From positions 1-34,112 of IMG/VR virus record IMGVR_UViG_3300042540_000531: a stretch of 34,112 bases of DNA. The stretch is one strand, 5' to 3'. Below, piece after piece: positions 8,601 to 15,242 of the stretch (the first letter of the stretch is position 1; each line of letters begins with the position of its first letter). The DNA is from a virus. The position numbers and the translations under genes are program-made. The notes below the pieces were generated by a model. It had not been told where the DNA came from and did not search any database. It saw nothing but the letters and a program-made list of their open reading frames with translations.

Positions 8601-9824
8601 GATGGTTGATTTACCGTCCGTAGTGACCGCAAGCTTATTAAGACCTACCGTTAAGTCAAAGTCCTTAAGCGCCGCGACTGTCTTGGTTTTATCTAACCCT
8701 AAAAGATCAGACATCCCCAGGCCCGGGTCTATACCTGATGTTCTAAGCGCGTTGGCTACTGACCCAAGGTTCTTTTCTGCAAGCGCTACCAAACCGGTGC
8801 TATCAGTGCTGAAGAACTTTGCAAGATTGTTTGGTTCAATTGATTGCTTAATGGCCAGCGCTATAGCACTACCAAGATCGACCTTGCCGTCTTTCGCAAT
8901 CGATGAGATCTGCTGCCTGTCTTTTTCGTATACAAGCGAGTCGGTTGTGACACCTGGCATGACCTTGGCCAGCGCATCAGATACCGACGCATACGGTAGC
9001 TTGTTTTCGTCAGCATATTTGACGACCTTTTCCATGCTTATCTGGTTGTTGGCGTCTACCAGACCGGATACATCCTTAACTATCTGTGCCGCTTCTTTTG
9101 ATCCTACTGATGCTTCCAATGCGGCATTGACTTGTGCTTCAGAGATGTTCAGCTCTTTTGCTATGGACTTTATCTCTTCAACCGTCATGCCATTTTGGAT
9201 GGCGCTTGTAACGGCATCATTCAAAAGCTTGGCTTGCTTTGCCTCTGCTTCTTTTTGAGCTTGTAAGTCAGCTTTGTATTTATCAATCCAAGGCTGTATG
9301 CCTTGCTGTGCGGTTAGGCTAGGATTCTGTAGGAATGTTTGATAAGCGGCGTTCTTTTGCTCGGTTGTTGCTTCCTGCCCCGTTTCCGCAGTCCAAATAC
9401 TGGCTGCGGCATCAGCTTTAGACTGTGCATCAGCCTCTTTTTGTCTTTGAGCGGCAGCCTCTCTTTCCCTTTGGGCGGCGGCTTCTCTTAACTGATTGTT
9501 GTAAACGTCTCTCTCATAAGATGACGTAAACATCCGGCCATCATCAGCCGGGTAGTATGTAGGAGGTGGTGGTTCCGGCTCTGGAGGGGGAGGTTCTGGG
9601 GGAGGTTCTGGTGGCTGCTCTTGAGGTTGTTCCTGGGGCGCAGACATCCCGGGCGCAACAATGCCAGCGTTCTGGAAATAACTTGTGATTTGCGATGCGG
9701 GCATACCGATCGCATCGGCCAACTGATTAACGTCCACACCAAACTGCTGCATAGCAGCAAGAATGGTGGATGGACTATTGAGGTTTGCTACAACAAAGTT
9801 GTAGACATCCTGGTTAAACGCCAC
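5622..9824 (-). CDS. Very large virion protein (candidate ejection / internal virion protein)
   Basis: 1400 residues with a GTG start at 9824 (AAGGTGATTC just upstream); no ATG is nearby. Order: a helical N-terminus (residues 1-60); a Pro/Glu linker with PPEPEPPPP (65-90); a Gln/Ala/Glu coiled coil (105-145); then about 600 residues of helical repeats with LSDAD, MTxxDF and YLG motifs. Two copies of a roughly 110-residue unit carry FTPQERTWREA and YSPQERTWRET. Later comes a hydrophobic Gly/Ala segment (YALPLAVISAIAAPYLLPEL and on to AGGTAASTAIV), which could cross a membrane. The last 350 residues are Thr/Val/Ser/Pro-rich. Size, helix content and hydrophobic stretch fit proteins ejected with DNA; a tape-measure-like or tail protein is the alternative. 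Confidence 0.7.
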   Translation of the reverse strand: MAFNQDVYNFVVANLNSPSTILAAMQQFGVDVNQLADAIGMPASQITSYFQNAGIVAPGMSAPQEQPQEQPPEPPPEPPPPEPEPPPPTYYPADDGRMFTSSYERDVYNNQLREAAAQREREAAAQRQKEADAQSKADAAASIWTAETGQEATTEQKNAAYQTFLQNPSLTAQQGIQPWIDKYKADLQAQKEAEAKQAKLLNDAVTSAIQNGMTVEEIKSIAKELNISEAQVNAALEASVGSKEAAQIVKDVSGLVDANNQISMEKVVKYADENKLPYASVSDALAKVMPGVTTDSLVYEKDRQQISSIAKDGKVDLGSAIALAIKQSIEPNNLAKFFSTDSTGLVALAEKNLGSVANALRTSGIDPGLGMSDLLGLDKTKTVAALKDFDLTVGLNKLAVTTDGKSTIPMDKAFEYAKANNISDADLGRYLNITQDVITKSRDQIDTKGKLDALQATDNTLTLNEVLGLAASKNMTPEDFAKAYLGGGQATIDSLNKEASFTPQERTWREAYTLLKTPPTIDQTLTFQNTEKLSDADFERIFGDISKLTASDLDKAKVDQQISALKESGGKLTSNELLGLIGQKQMTIDDFVKTYLGDNKETLAQLKAESVYSPQERTWRETMPFDVKDFGKITEFQTANKLSDADMERVFGIPTKNLDAYRVTTEMNKYAGEDKQLSYAELAQFAKDNNMDLSKLASYLGTDETRPDILKNLQAYVADAQMTPKERLTNQLTEITSGGTKNGVWDKNSGWTHHLEKMVNYLEGYGIKDLNQIGTRVETRNLPATGDVVGSDFRETEGEKATNYVVYFDKATGKELQAVPQSQNGGMWRFGSEGEGSGSTGYFLGQTPGGGAGIASNWEEKYGAKEYALPLAVISAIAAPYLLPELIGAAGAAVDVGAVAGGTAASTAIVPGTGLTGMLMTTGMSAPVATATATAIVRGTYQGLVSEAAGGDFSKGFIAGGVAPVISNMATQEAYKMLSNLENADKTAFLLTDKEAIIAARAIGSSLNQLMVNGDIDLTKTLTTSITPLVVDKLVEASGKTLTAAQAKFIVQTAFTGGQNITAMATNPLAVLNFVQNNAKLIDEIASGVSPGATSTQLNTTGLNEIQKTAIETTSGGATNQVVVTGGQDTTLSATGQDTLTGSSGTVGSPSVTVTGAAGAPTVGGALTQDVITAQPPPVTTVADPSVTVTGVKPSEGTASNVDVAEPAVPVSGGTGSTPVVVTSTKDSVGSGLSDTDVITLDTPSGGGGADTIPGGSINAGTVTVTAPQEPITADPLDLPPVLPPSTTTSTTTTTGGGATTTNPPITVPPIIVAPGTDIPVTQPANTSTVANGINYEYPNVPAPELPTYYGMPYPNYLRPMQPYLPMGLASLMENIYAQEPGYGVYQPLENAGSQIKIPT

Positions 9825-9832
9825 GAATCACC

Positions 9833-10129
9833 TTAGCAGGAGCGGCCGCCCATAGCCATCTTGACCATCTTGCCCTTGGTCTTGCCCTTGGTTGCTACAC
9901 CATCTTTGCTGGGCGCAGCAGTCTTTACCGATCCCATCTTGGTCGCATGTACCTTGCCGCCGGCCATGTATCCACCAGACGCCATCTTCTTTGCAGGTTT
10001 CTTTTCCATCGCTTTTTGCTCCGATATGCCAATCGCTATGGCTTGTTTAGGGTTAGTTACTTTCTGGCCCGAGGAAGACTTTAACTTGCCTTCCTTGAAC
10101 TCTTTCATTACACGTTTAATTTTGTCCAT
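9833..10129 (-). CDS. DUF6496-like small basic protein
   Basis: 98 residues, opening MDKIKRVMKEFKEGKLKSSS, with NPKQAIAIGISEQKA following. This matches my recollection of DUF6496 (MREFKxGKL then KQAVAIALSEA). The second half is Lys/Gly/Met-rich with GGYMAGGKVHATK and ATKGKTKGKMVKMAMGG at the end. The KGKTKGK tail is shared with the proteins at 10129 and 10762. The start overlaps the previous stop (TGATG), and AAGGA precedes it. It is likely a nucleic-acid-binding or capsid-internal protein; the role is not established. Confidence 0.75.
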   Translation of the reverse strand: MDKIKRVMKEFKEGKLKSSSGQKVTNPKQAIAIGISEQKAMEKKPAKKMASGGYMAGGKVHATKMGSVKTAAPSKDGVATKGKTKGKMVKMAMGGRSC

Positions 10130-10719
10130 CAGATAATCCTTCCGCGTGTTTTGCCTTTAGAAGCAATCCCGTCGGCTCGTTTAGATGCAGATCCAACTTT
10201 GCCGCCAGCCTTAAACCCTTCTTTCATGCGGCGACGTGCAATGTACATATCTGGTTCCATGCCAAATCTGTCTTTGCGTAAATAGCTTACATTGGTAGAC
10301 CGTCCAGCTCTAGCATCTGGTGCAAAAGATGACATGGACCGATCACTTGCTTTTGCAGGTTTGGCAGCCGGCTTGGCGGCAGACTTTGGTTTTGCCTTGG
10401 GCGGCGTCTTTATAGGCGCCCGGTTAAACCCTGCTGTGCTTGGTTCTACAAGGTCTGTGTCGCCTTTTAATTCTATCTTCGGCTCACGCACGGGAGCTGA
10501 TTGAGCAACTTTAGGCTCCCTAAGCATCGCTTGGTCTATGGCCGCAGCATCTCGTGCTTCACGCATGGCGATCCCCATAGCGCGGTCTTTGTCTGCACCG
10601 CCAGACATAATAGCCTCACCACTGCTATCCCTAACAATCTCGCCACTACTATCCCTTAGCGGCTCCCGATCAATATTAGGAATATCGCCGCCCTCTTGGA
10701 AACGCCTGCGCTTCTTCAT
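10129..10719 (-). CDS. Lys/Ala/Pro-rich virion-type protein with KGKTRGR tail
   Basis: 196 residues from ATG 10719. Its ribosome site AGGGGG is the end of the 42-base palindromic element at 10724-10765. N-terminal RRRFQEGGD; then a short duplication (LRDSSGEIVRDSSGEAI); a helix (MGIAMREARDAAAIDQAM); a Lys/Ala/Pro linker (PPKAKPKSAAKPAAKPAKAS); then FGMEPDMYIARRRMKEGF and AGGKVGSASKRADGIASK, ending GKTRGRII. No recognised domain. The linker and basic tail look like an internal or scaffold-associated virion protein. It runs directly into the next gene. Confidence 0.7.
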   Translation of the reverse strand: MKKRRRFQEGGDIPNIDREPLRDSSGEIVRDSSGEAIMSGGADKDRAMGIAMREARDAAAIDQAMLREPKVAQSAPVREPKIELKGDTDLVEPSTAGFNRAPIKTPPKAKPKSAAKPAAKPAKASDRSMSSFAPDARAGRSTNVSYLRKDRFGMEPDMYIARRRMKEGFKAGGKVGSASKRADGIASKGKTRGRII

Positions 10720-10723
10720 ACTA

Positions 10724-10765
10724 CCCCCTACTTTAGTAGTAAATTCCGCCAGCTGGCGGATTTAC
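10724..10765 (-). repeat. Palindromic 42-base element, intergenic copy
   Basis: Contains the perfect 16-base palindrome TCCGCCAGCTGGCGGA (10745-10760), flanked by GTAAA on one side and by AATTTACTACTAAAGTAGGGGG on the other (read on minus). The same arrangement recurs at 21028-21069 and 30236-30277. Here it fills the gap between two virion genes and its GTAGGGGG end acts as the ribosome site of the next gene. As RNA it can form a hairpin of about six to nine base pairs. Confidence 0.85.
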
Positions 10766-11007
10766 TTCATCACGACCATTTTGCCTTTAGTCTTGCCTTT
10801 CTTGGCGCATCCATCAGCAGCTTTGACATAACCGCCGGCCTTGAACATCCTGCCAAGGTTAGGACGCTGATCCATCTTTCTTAGCTTGGCATCCTCTACC
10901 TCTTGCTGCATCGCACCCTTCTCTTTCTGGGTGGGCACAAGATCGTAGTTAGGGTTGTAGTTCGTGTCGCCATGGCGCCCACGGCCTCTACGGGGATCAT
11001 TTTCCAT
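10762..11007 (-). CDS. Small basic virion-type protein with KGKTKGK tail
   Basis: 81 residues from ATG 11007 (MENDPRRGRGRHGDTNYNPN). This ATG has AGGA at a proper 7-base spacing, whereas the ATG two codons earlier is almost on top of that site. Motifs: a basic Gly-rich N-terminus, a Lys/Glu helix (KEKGAMQQEVEDAKLRKM), then LGRMFKAGGYVKAADG and the shared CAKKGKTKGKMVVMK tail. The MFKAGGYVK-type segment is common in small environmental phage proteins. Function unknown; a virion role is inferred from its position. Confidence 0.7.
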   Translation of the reverse strand: MENDPRRGRGRHGDTNYNPNYDLVPTQKEKGAMQQEVEDAKLRKMDQRPNLGRMFKAGGYVKAADGCAKKGKTKGKMVVMK

Positions 11008-11009
11008 TG

Positions 11010-11261
11010 TCATTTCCTTTCAGAGAGGGCATCAATTTTTGCTTCAAGCCTTGCAAAGCCTGTGTCAAAGCGTTCACAAATTTTTTCCATGTCTGCACGA
11101 ACTTCTGCGCGAGTGATGTGATCACGGGCAATTTCCTCCCGAGTTTTGTTCAATAGGATCTGGATGCGTTTCTGTTCATCTGAAGCTAGTTTCAACATAA
11201 ACATCACCAGCCCCACAAAGAATGATGTGATGAGATTCCAAACAAGAGCACCGGTTTCCAT
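11010..11261 (-). CDS. Small membrane-anchored coiled-coil protein
   Basis: 83 residues. The N-terminus METGALVWNLITSFFVGLVM, continuing FMLKL, is a single membrane segment (about residues 5-24). The rest is a charged helix (DEQKRIQILLNKTREEIARD, then RADMEKICERFDTGFARLEA) that should form a coiled coil in the cytoplasm or periplasm. This layout is frequent in phages, where such proteins are left unnamed; holin-like, spanin-like or tail-anchoring roles are all possible. No lysozyme gene is adjacent, so a lysis role is not supported by context. Confidence 0.7.
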   Translation of the reverse strand: METGALVWNLITSFFVGLVMFMLKLASDEQKRIQILLNKTREEIARDHITRAEVRADMEKICERFDTGFARLEAKIDALSERK

Positions 11262-11549
11262 TTAACATTTCCATCTACGTCTTGCTTGCCGTATCCGGCT
11301 ATTAGGATCTTTAGCTGCTTCAGGGAATTGCTTCATCTGGCCGGCTGATCGCGCACAGAAAGACTTCCTGCGGGCGGCATCTTTTGGGCCAGGGTTATCA
11401 CTGGTCACAGCCGTCTTGAGTTTGCTGCCGGGATTAGCCTTGCGATACGCTGCAACGCCTTTCTCCGTCATGCCAGCACCTTGCTTGGTAGGGCGGAAAT
11501 TGCCTGACTTCACTGAAGTGGCAATCCCCATGCCCTTGGCCTTAGCCAT
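11262..11549 (-). CDS. DUF6321-like small protein
   Basis: I place the start at ATG 11549 (MAKAKGMGIATSVKSGNFRP), which overlaps the preceding stop by eight bases; the longer frame to 11618 lies wholly inside that gene. The 95-residue product contains TEKGVAAYRKANPGSKLKTA and RRKSFCARSAGQMKQFPEAA, which match my memory of DUF6321 (AAGVxxYRRENPGSKLKTAV, then RKSFCARS). It is basic, with two cysteines. It probably depends on translational coupling because the ribosome site is weak. Function unknown. Confidence 0.75.
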   Translation of the reverse strand: MAKAKGMGIATSVKSGNFRPTKQGAGMTEKGVAAYRKANPGSKLKTAVTSDNPGPKDAARRKSFCARSAGQMKQFPEAAKDPNSRIRQARRRWKC

Positions 11550-11826
11550 AAAACACCGTGACTTTTGCAGACGTTGGTAGCGTGACATGGACATCCGTAT
11601 AAAACAGAATGCCCTCACCAGGAATCAAGTTTGCAAATGGGTTATTTGTATTGGCAGGAATATTAAATTGCAACCGGATAGTGCCACTAGCACCACCGTC
11701 ACGAAAAATAATATCGCCTGCTGTGCCCCCCGAGAGGCACTGATAGCCCTTGATACGTACTCGGCCTGATATTGCCGTCCCTGTAGCTTCTACATGGGAC
11801 GACTTAACATCGGTTTGCATCCCCAT
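11542..11826 (-). CDS. Small beta-rich structural protein
   Basis: 94 residues from ATG 11826, with AGGAG 6 bases upstream. MGMQTDVKSSHVEATGTAIS is followed by RVRIKGYQCLSGGTAGDIIF, RDGGASGTIRLQF and PGEGILFYTDVHVTLP. The alternating strand pattern suggests a small beta barrel or sandwich. Such proteins are common downstream of the capsid in environmental phages and may decorate the capsid or act as a head stabiliser. No enzyme motif. Confidence 0.7.
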   Translation of the reverse strand: MGMQTDVKSSHVEATGTAISGRVRIKGYQCLSGGTAGDIIFRDGGASGTIRLQFNIPANTNNPFANLIPGEGILFYTDVHVTLPTSAKVTVFYG

Positions 11827-11838
11827 GATGCGCTCCTA

Positions 11839-12378
11839 TTAGGAATCAGCAAAGGGTGTAGCAACCGTGCCAGAACCAAGTGCAATACCGTTGACCATGT
11901 ACTTGTTGGCCGCAATCGCAACGATCTGGACCCATGAGCCAGCAACACCACCGGTCGTACCACCGTTGAAGTTGATGAAGTCATTCGTTGCACCAGCCGT
12001 ATAAGCCACAAGCGCATTGGAAGAATCAGTATCAACACCAAGGATTGTGCCAACGAACTTATCAGTTCCGTTAGTGCCAATCTTGAGCGATGAAGTGGCA
12101 ATCGTAGTTGGAACCCAGATCGTATATACAACGCCTTCGTTGTTAGCCGTATTGGGATCATTGCCCGGGCCGGACGAAGATACGTTAGCTGAGGTATTGA
12201 TTGCAGGAAGTGTCAGAACCACGTTAGCTGCAAGCGTGCCGCCAACAGAAATAATCCGGCCTGCATGGGCCACGGGATTCAATGTGGTACTGGAAGTGAT
12301 CTCAACGATCGTGGACGGGCCTTGTTGATAGATACCGCCCAGCGAACGTACTGGACCGTCAAAGGTAGAAATAGCCAT
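11839..12378 (-). CDS. Beta-rich structural (decoration-like) protein
   Basis: 179 residues, starting MAISTFDGPVRSLGGIYQQG; GGAG lies 6 bases before the ATG. Rich in Gly, Thr, Asn, Val and Ala with many strand-like stretches (RIISVGGTLAANVVLTLPAI; GVVYTIWVPTTIATSSLKIG; GSWVQIVAIAANKYMVNGIA). No cysteines and no signal peptide. Phage proteins of this type, with the N-terminal F-x-G-P-V-R-S-x-x-G, usually sit near the capsid gene and are thought to decorate the head. The HNH gene and terminator separate it from the capsid gene. Confidence 0.7.
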   Translation of the reverse strand: MAISTFDGPVRSLGGIYQQGPSTIVEITSSTTLNPVAHAGRIISVGGTLAANVVLTLPAINTSANVSSSGPGNDPNTANNEGVVYTIWVPTTIATSSLKIGTNGTDKFVGTILGVDTDSSNALVAYTAGATNDFINFNGGTTGGVAGSWVQIVAIAANKYMVNGIALGSGTVATPFADS

Positions 12379-12404
12379 GTTAACTCCGCGTAGTAGCGCA
12401 TCCC

Positions 12405-12443
12405 CATACCGTCTCTACTAAGTCTGCTAGGCCAGTCGGTATG
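12405..12443 (-). other. Inverted repeat upstream of the decoration-like gene
   Basis: CATACCG (12405-12411) and CGGTATG (12437-12443) form a perfect 7-base stem around a 25-base loop, in the gap between the HNH gene and the next structural gene. No T-run follows on either strand. It may be a leader structure or protein site; the support is weak. Confidence 0.3.
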
Positions 12444-12469
12444 AGTTAAATCCTAGTAACTGGTTTGTA

Positions 12470-13072
12470 TCAGTTATTGGGTTGGGAGTCAATGAGCTTA
12501 TTGTATTTAAGCAGGTTATCTTTTTGCGTCAGGACCTGAAGATTCCATGGTACGTGCAGTCCACAGACCGTTTCACCGTGCAGCGAGATAATGTGGTCCA
12601 CAGCATGTCTTTCACCGGTCGCCCTACTCAATTCAATAGCCAGCCGATACTTGAGCCTAATTTCCATTTTTTGTACATCGGTTAGCCACTTTGGGGTTGC
12701 ATCCCTAAATCGACGACGCCTCATACTGGTCATCTCTTTGTACATATCTGGATTGTTAATCTTGTGGTTTTTCTTGTACCGGCGCTTATCTTCATCGGTC
12801 CTTGCTTGTGCCCGCGCAATTACATTTTCCTTGTTTGCTTCGTAGTACTTACGCTTGGCTTTTTGGCCGGCATCTGATTTGTTGTATTCACGGAAATACT
12901 CGGCTCTAGTTGTATTAGCTTTTTCCCATTCAACCTTCAGGCATTCAACGCATGAGCCCTTTGTTTTGCGTGGTGCTATGTGGCCATACTTACAGGGCTC
13001 GCCTGTGAAGTAGTACTTAGCTCCGGTGGCTTTGGCTTCTTGGCGGTTTTTAGGTAGGTTTGTGGTGTCCAT
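12470..13072 (-). CDS. HNH-type (homing-like) endonuclease
   Basis: 200 residues from ATG 13072, chosen because AAGGAG precedes it by 5 bases. The N-terminal YYFTGEPCKYGHIAPRKTKG and CVEC give a zinc-binding CxxxH...CxxC knuckle (C27, H31, C41, C44). A long Lys/Arg-rich helix (residues 45-125) follows. The C-terminal HNH core has HAVDHIISLHGE (D159, H160) and GLHVPWNLQVLT (N177), ending QKDNLLKYNKL. This combination is typical of free-standing phage HNH nucleases that move into intergenic gaps. It sits between the capsid gene terminator and the next virion gene, so it looks like a late insertion. Specificity cannot be read from sequence. Confidence 0.85.
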   Translation of the reverse strand: MDTTNLPKNRQEAKATGAKYYFTGEPCKYGHIAPRKTKGSCVECLKVEWEKANTTRAEYFREYNKSDAGQKAKRKYYEANKENVIARAQARTDEDKRRYKKNHKINNPDMYKEMTSMRRRRFRDATPKWLTDVQKMEIRLKYRLAIELSRATGERHAVDHIISLHGETVCGLHVPWNLQVLTQKDNLLKYNKLIDSQPNN

Positions 13073-13118
13073 CGTTTCTCCTTGGTTATGACACGGAGAA
13101 TGATAACACAGATCCCAC

Positions 13119-13147
13119 AAAAAGGAAAACCCCGCCGGAGCGGGGTT
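13119..13147 (-). terminator. Rho-independent terminator downstream of the capsid gene
   Basis: Perfect 8-base stem AACCCCGC (13128-13135) / GCGGGGTT (13140-13147) with a CGGA loop. On the minus strand it is followed by TTTTCCTTTTT. It would end or attenuate transcripts from the head operon just after the major capsid gene, leaving capsid mRNA the most abundant. Confidence 0.85.
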
Positions 13148-13197
13148 CCTGATACAAAGCTAGTAAAGTGATTTCTTGTTAGAAATCAAGCACTTAC

Positions 13198-14106
13198 TTA
13201 CGCACCCTGGCTTCCGAAGATGCCGAGGGGGTCGCTCACTCCGAATGAGTAGCGCTCTCTCGCTTTATATCTTACATTACCGGTATCAAAATCGCCATCC
13301 ATTCCAGTACTCATCGGTGTCCGCACGAAGTGCTTCAATCCGTTGGGGACATCGGTGGTGAGGAACCAGCCGTTGGTGTCGGTCAAGAAGTGGTTGATCG
13401 TGTAGCCCTCTGGGATCGAACCGTTGTTCTTGATGGCGTTGATGTCGTTGTTGTTAGTACCGACACGGAGTTCGGTTTCTAACAGACGGGTAGCCACGAA
13501 CTGGAGGTTCGGAGGAACGATGAGCTTGCGTGGGCGAGCTGCGATCAACAGATCACGTTCGTCGGTCCAAGCGGCGATTTGAATGACTGCGTTTTCCAAC
13601 GAAGTCTCGTTCAAGTCTGCCTGGGTCGCGGGCGTGTTGCTGTTTACACCACCTGATACCAGAGGATGCGATGTGGAGAACAGGGGTTGTCCATCACCGT
13701 ATGTAACGGTAGATGCCCATCCGTTGTTCAACACAGCTGCTGCTTTCACCTGCTTGGTGTATGCCATGGCGCGTGCAAGTGCCTTGGTATAACGTGAGCT
13801 GAGTGAATCGTACAGGTTATCTTCGATTGCCTCTTCGGTAATCGAAAAACCCATGGCGATTGTTTCGTGGGTGTAGCGAGCCGTCCAAGCTTCCTGCGCA
13901 TTGTCATAAGCAATTGCAGAGCCTTCGTTCTTGACCGGTGCGGCCGAGAATCCAGACAGCTTGGTTTCCTCTTCAAATGAGCGCTCGGAGGTCTCCGTTT
14001 CGTAGATCTCTTTGTGCTCTTCGCCGTAGCGAGCATACTCAAGACCGAACAGTGCGTTAAGCCCCGGGAGCAGCTCTTTCAGTAGTTGTGCGCGTGAAAT
14101 GGCCAT
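13198..14106 (-). CDS. Major capsid protein (Mu gpT-like)
   Basis: 302 residues from ATG 14106, with GGGAGC 4 bases upstream. MAISRAQLLKELLPGLNALF, the ERSFEEETKLSGFSAAPVKN loop, AYTKQVKAAAVLNNG and PLFSTSHPLVSGG are typical of the Mu gpT-like major head subunit, an HK97-fold shell protein. The second half has RPRKLIVPPNLQFVATRLLE and WFLTTDVPNGLKHFVRTP. No N-terminal scaffold or protease domain is present; a separate scaffold gene lies upstream. The strong terminator directly downstream fits a highly expressed gene. Confidence rests on recognition of family motifs. Confidence 0.9.
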   Translation of the reverse strand: MAISRAQLLKELLPGLNALFGLEYARYGEEHKEIYETETSERSFEEETKLSGFSAAPVKNEGSAIAYDNAQEAWTARYTHETIAMGFSITEEAIEDNLYDSLSSRYTKALARAMAYTKQVKAAAVLNNGWASTVTYGDGQPLFSTSHPLVSGGVNSNTPATQADLNETSLENAVIQIAAWTDERDLLIAARPRKLIVPPNLQFVATRLLETELRVGTNNNDINAIKNNGSIPEGYTINHFLTDTNGWFLTTDVPNGLKHFVRTPMSTGMDGDFDTGNVRYKARERYSFGVSDPLGIFGSQGA

Positions 14107-14118
14107 GTTAGCTCCCTA

Positions 14119-14781
14119 TCACAGTCCGACTGGGTTGTTGTAAGCATGGCCGCCGGTTACTACGCCAGAGTTCACATAAGGTGCATTGAACTTGACAATA
14201 ACTTCCGGGTAATAGACCGTGCTGCTATAAGTAAACGCTGTGTCAGGCACAACGTCCACGATTCGCAAGGGCAAACTGGAAGTCGTTGCCGCTCCAGTAA
14301 TCAATGCCGCATAACGCGAATCCTTGGTCGTGGTGTTCAGCGTGTTTGCAACCATCTCTACGTTCAGACCGATGTCGGTGTACTGAAAGCCAGATGTGGT
14401 TGAAACAACCGTGGTTCCACTAACACCGCAAACCTGGAACAACTGATCCGGGTCTTCACAAACGTAAGCAACGATGTACGTGTTGCTTGCTACGGAAGTA
14501 CCAGAAATCCATGCCTGCGAGAAAGTTGGTTGACCAGTAACCGATGACACAAACGTACAACCCATGAACACACCAGCAAAACCAGTGGTCGGGGCGGCGT
14601 TGGTTTCGGTACAAACAACAACACAACCGTTACTATCAAACTTCACAGGGTCACCAAAGCCGATGCTCGATGCGCTGGAGTTTACGATCCGGCGCTGGCG
14701 AGTGGCTCCGGCAAATACCTGACCGCCGATCAAATTGACCGGGCGCAGACCGTATGGGCCTGAAATCGTCGGGTAAGCCAT
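14119..14781 (-). CDS. Capsid-associated structural protein
   Basis: 220 residues, starting MAYPTISGPYGLRPVNLIGG; GGAG lies 7 bases before the ATG. Strand-rich, with GFGDPVKFDSNGCVVVCTET, then GFAGVFMGCTFVS and SRYAALITGAATTSSLPLRI. This SGPYGLxPxN start and F-x-G-x-F-x-G-C core recur in proteins encoded beside the capsid gene in many environmental phages. A head decoration or stabilising role is likely. It lies directly upstream of the capsid gene in the operon, probably co-translated at high level. Confidence 0.75.
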   Translation of the reverse strand: MAYPTISGPYGLRPVNLIGGQVFAGATRQRRIVNSSASSIGFGDPVKFDSNGCVVVCTETNAAPTTGFAGVFMGCTFVSSVTGQPTFSQAWISGTSVASNTYIVAYVCEDPDQLFQVCGVSGTTVVSTTSGFQYTDIGLNVEMVANTLNTTTKDSRYAALITGAATTSSLPLRIVDVVPDTAFTYSSTVYYPEVIVKFNAPYVNSGVVTGGHAYNNPVGL

Positions 14782-14801
14782 TGCTTTACTCCAATTAAAG
14801 G

Positions 14802-15242
14802 TTATCTCTTACCGAATTTGACCTCGGTGCGCCTGTCATTAAACAGTGGCATCCGTGGGTCATTTTCGCGCATGAAATTGCTATCCACACTCTTCATCCA
14901 ATCGTTGGCTTGCTTCAGGTAATGGGTATTACGCTGATCCACCATCTCAACGGGAGCGCGGCACAACATTAATCCACCAATCTCAATGTTTCCGGTTTGA
15001 GCGCCGGTTGCGAGCAGGGCTCGGGTTACTTCGGGATAGTCTTCCCACTTGCATGGTTCAAATCCATCCTGGTGACGGCTAGCTACATTTCTTGCGTCGG
15101 ACTGACCCAGTGTTGCGGTACGTACCCAACGATGTCTCCAACCATCTCGCGGGAGAGGATCGGGCAATGAGCTGGGCGGCTTCCATTGCTTCGGACGTTC
15201 CGTGGTTTCACGGGTCTGTGCTTCTCTGGATTCGCGGCTCAT
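14802..15242 (-). CDS. Conserved phage head-module hypothetical protein
   Basis: 146 residues. ATG 15242 overlaps the scaffold stop (ATGA), with AAGGAAAG upstream. A charged, Pro-rich N-terminus (RPKQWKPPSSLPDPLPRDGW) is followed by RHRWVRTATLGQSDARNVAS, EPCKWEDYPEV, GNIEIGGLMLCRAPVEMVDQ and an Arg/Asn-rich helix. The RxRWVR...DARNVxxRxxxGxxPC pattern is frequent next to scaffold genes in environmental podoviruses. Assembly factor or minor head protein is the best guess. Confidence 0.7.
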   Translation of the reverse strand: MSRESREAQTRETTERPKQWKPPSSLPDPLPRDGWRHRWVRTATLGQSDARNVASRHQDGFEPCKWEDYPEVTRALLATGAQTGNIEIGGLMLCRAPVEMVDQRNTHYLKQANDWMKSVDSNFMRENDPRMPLFNDRRTEVKFGKR

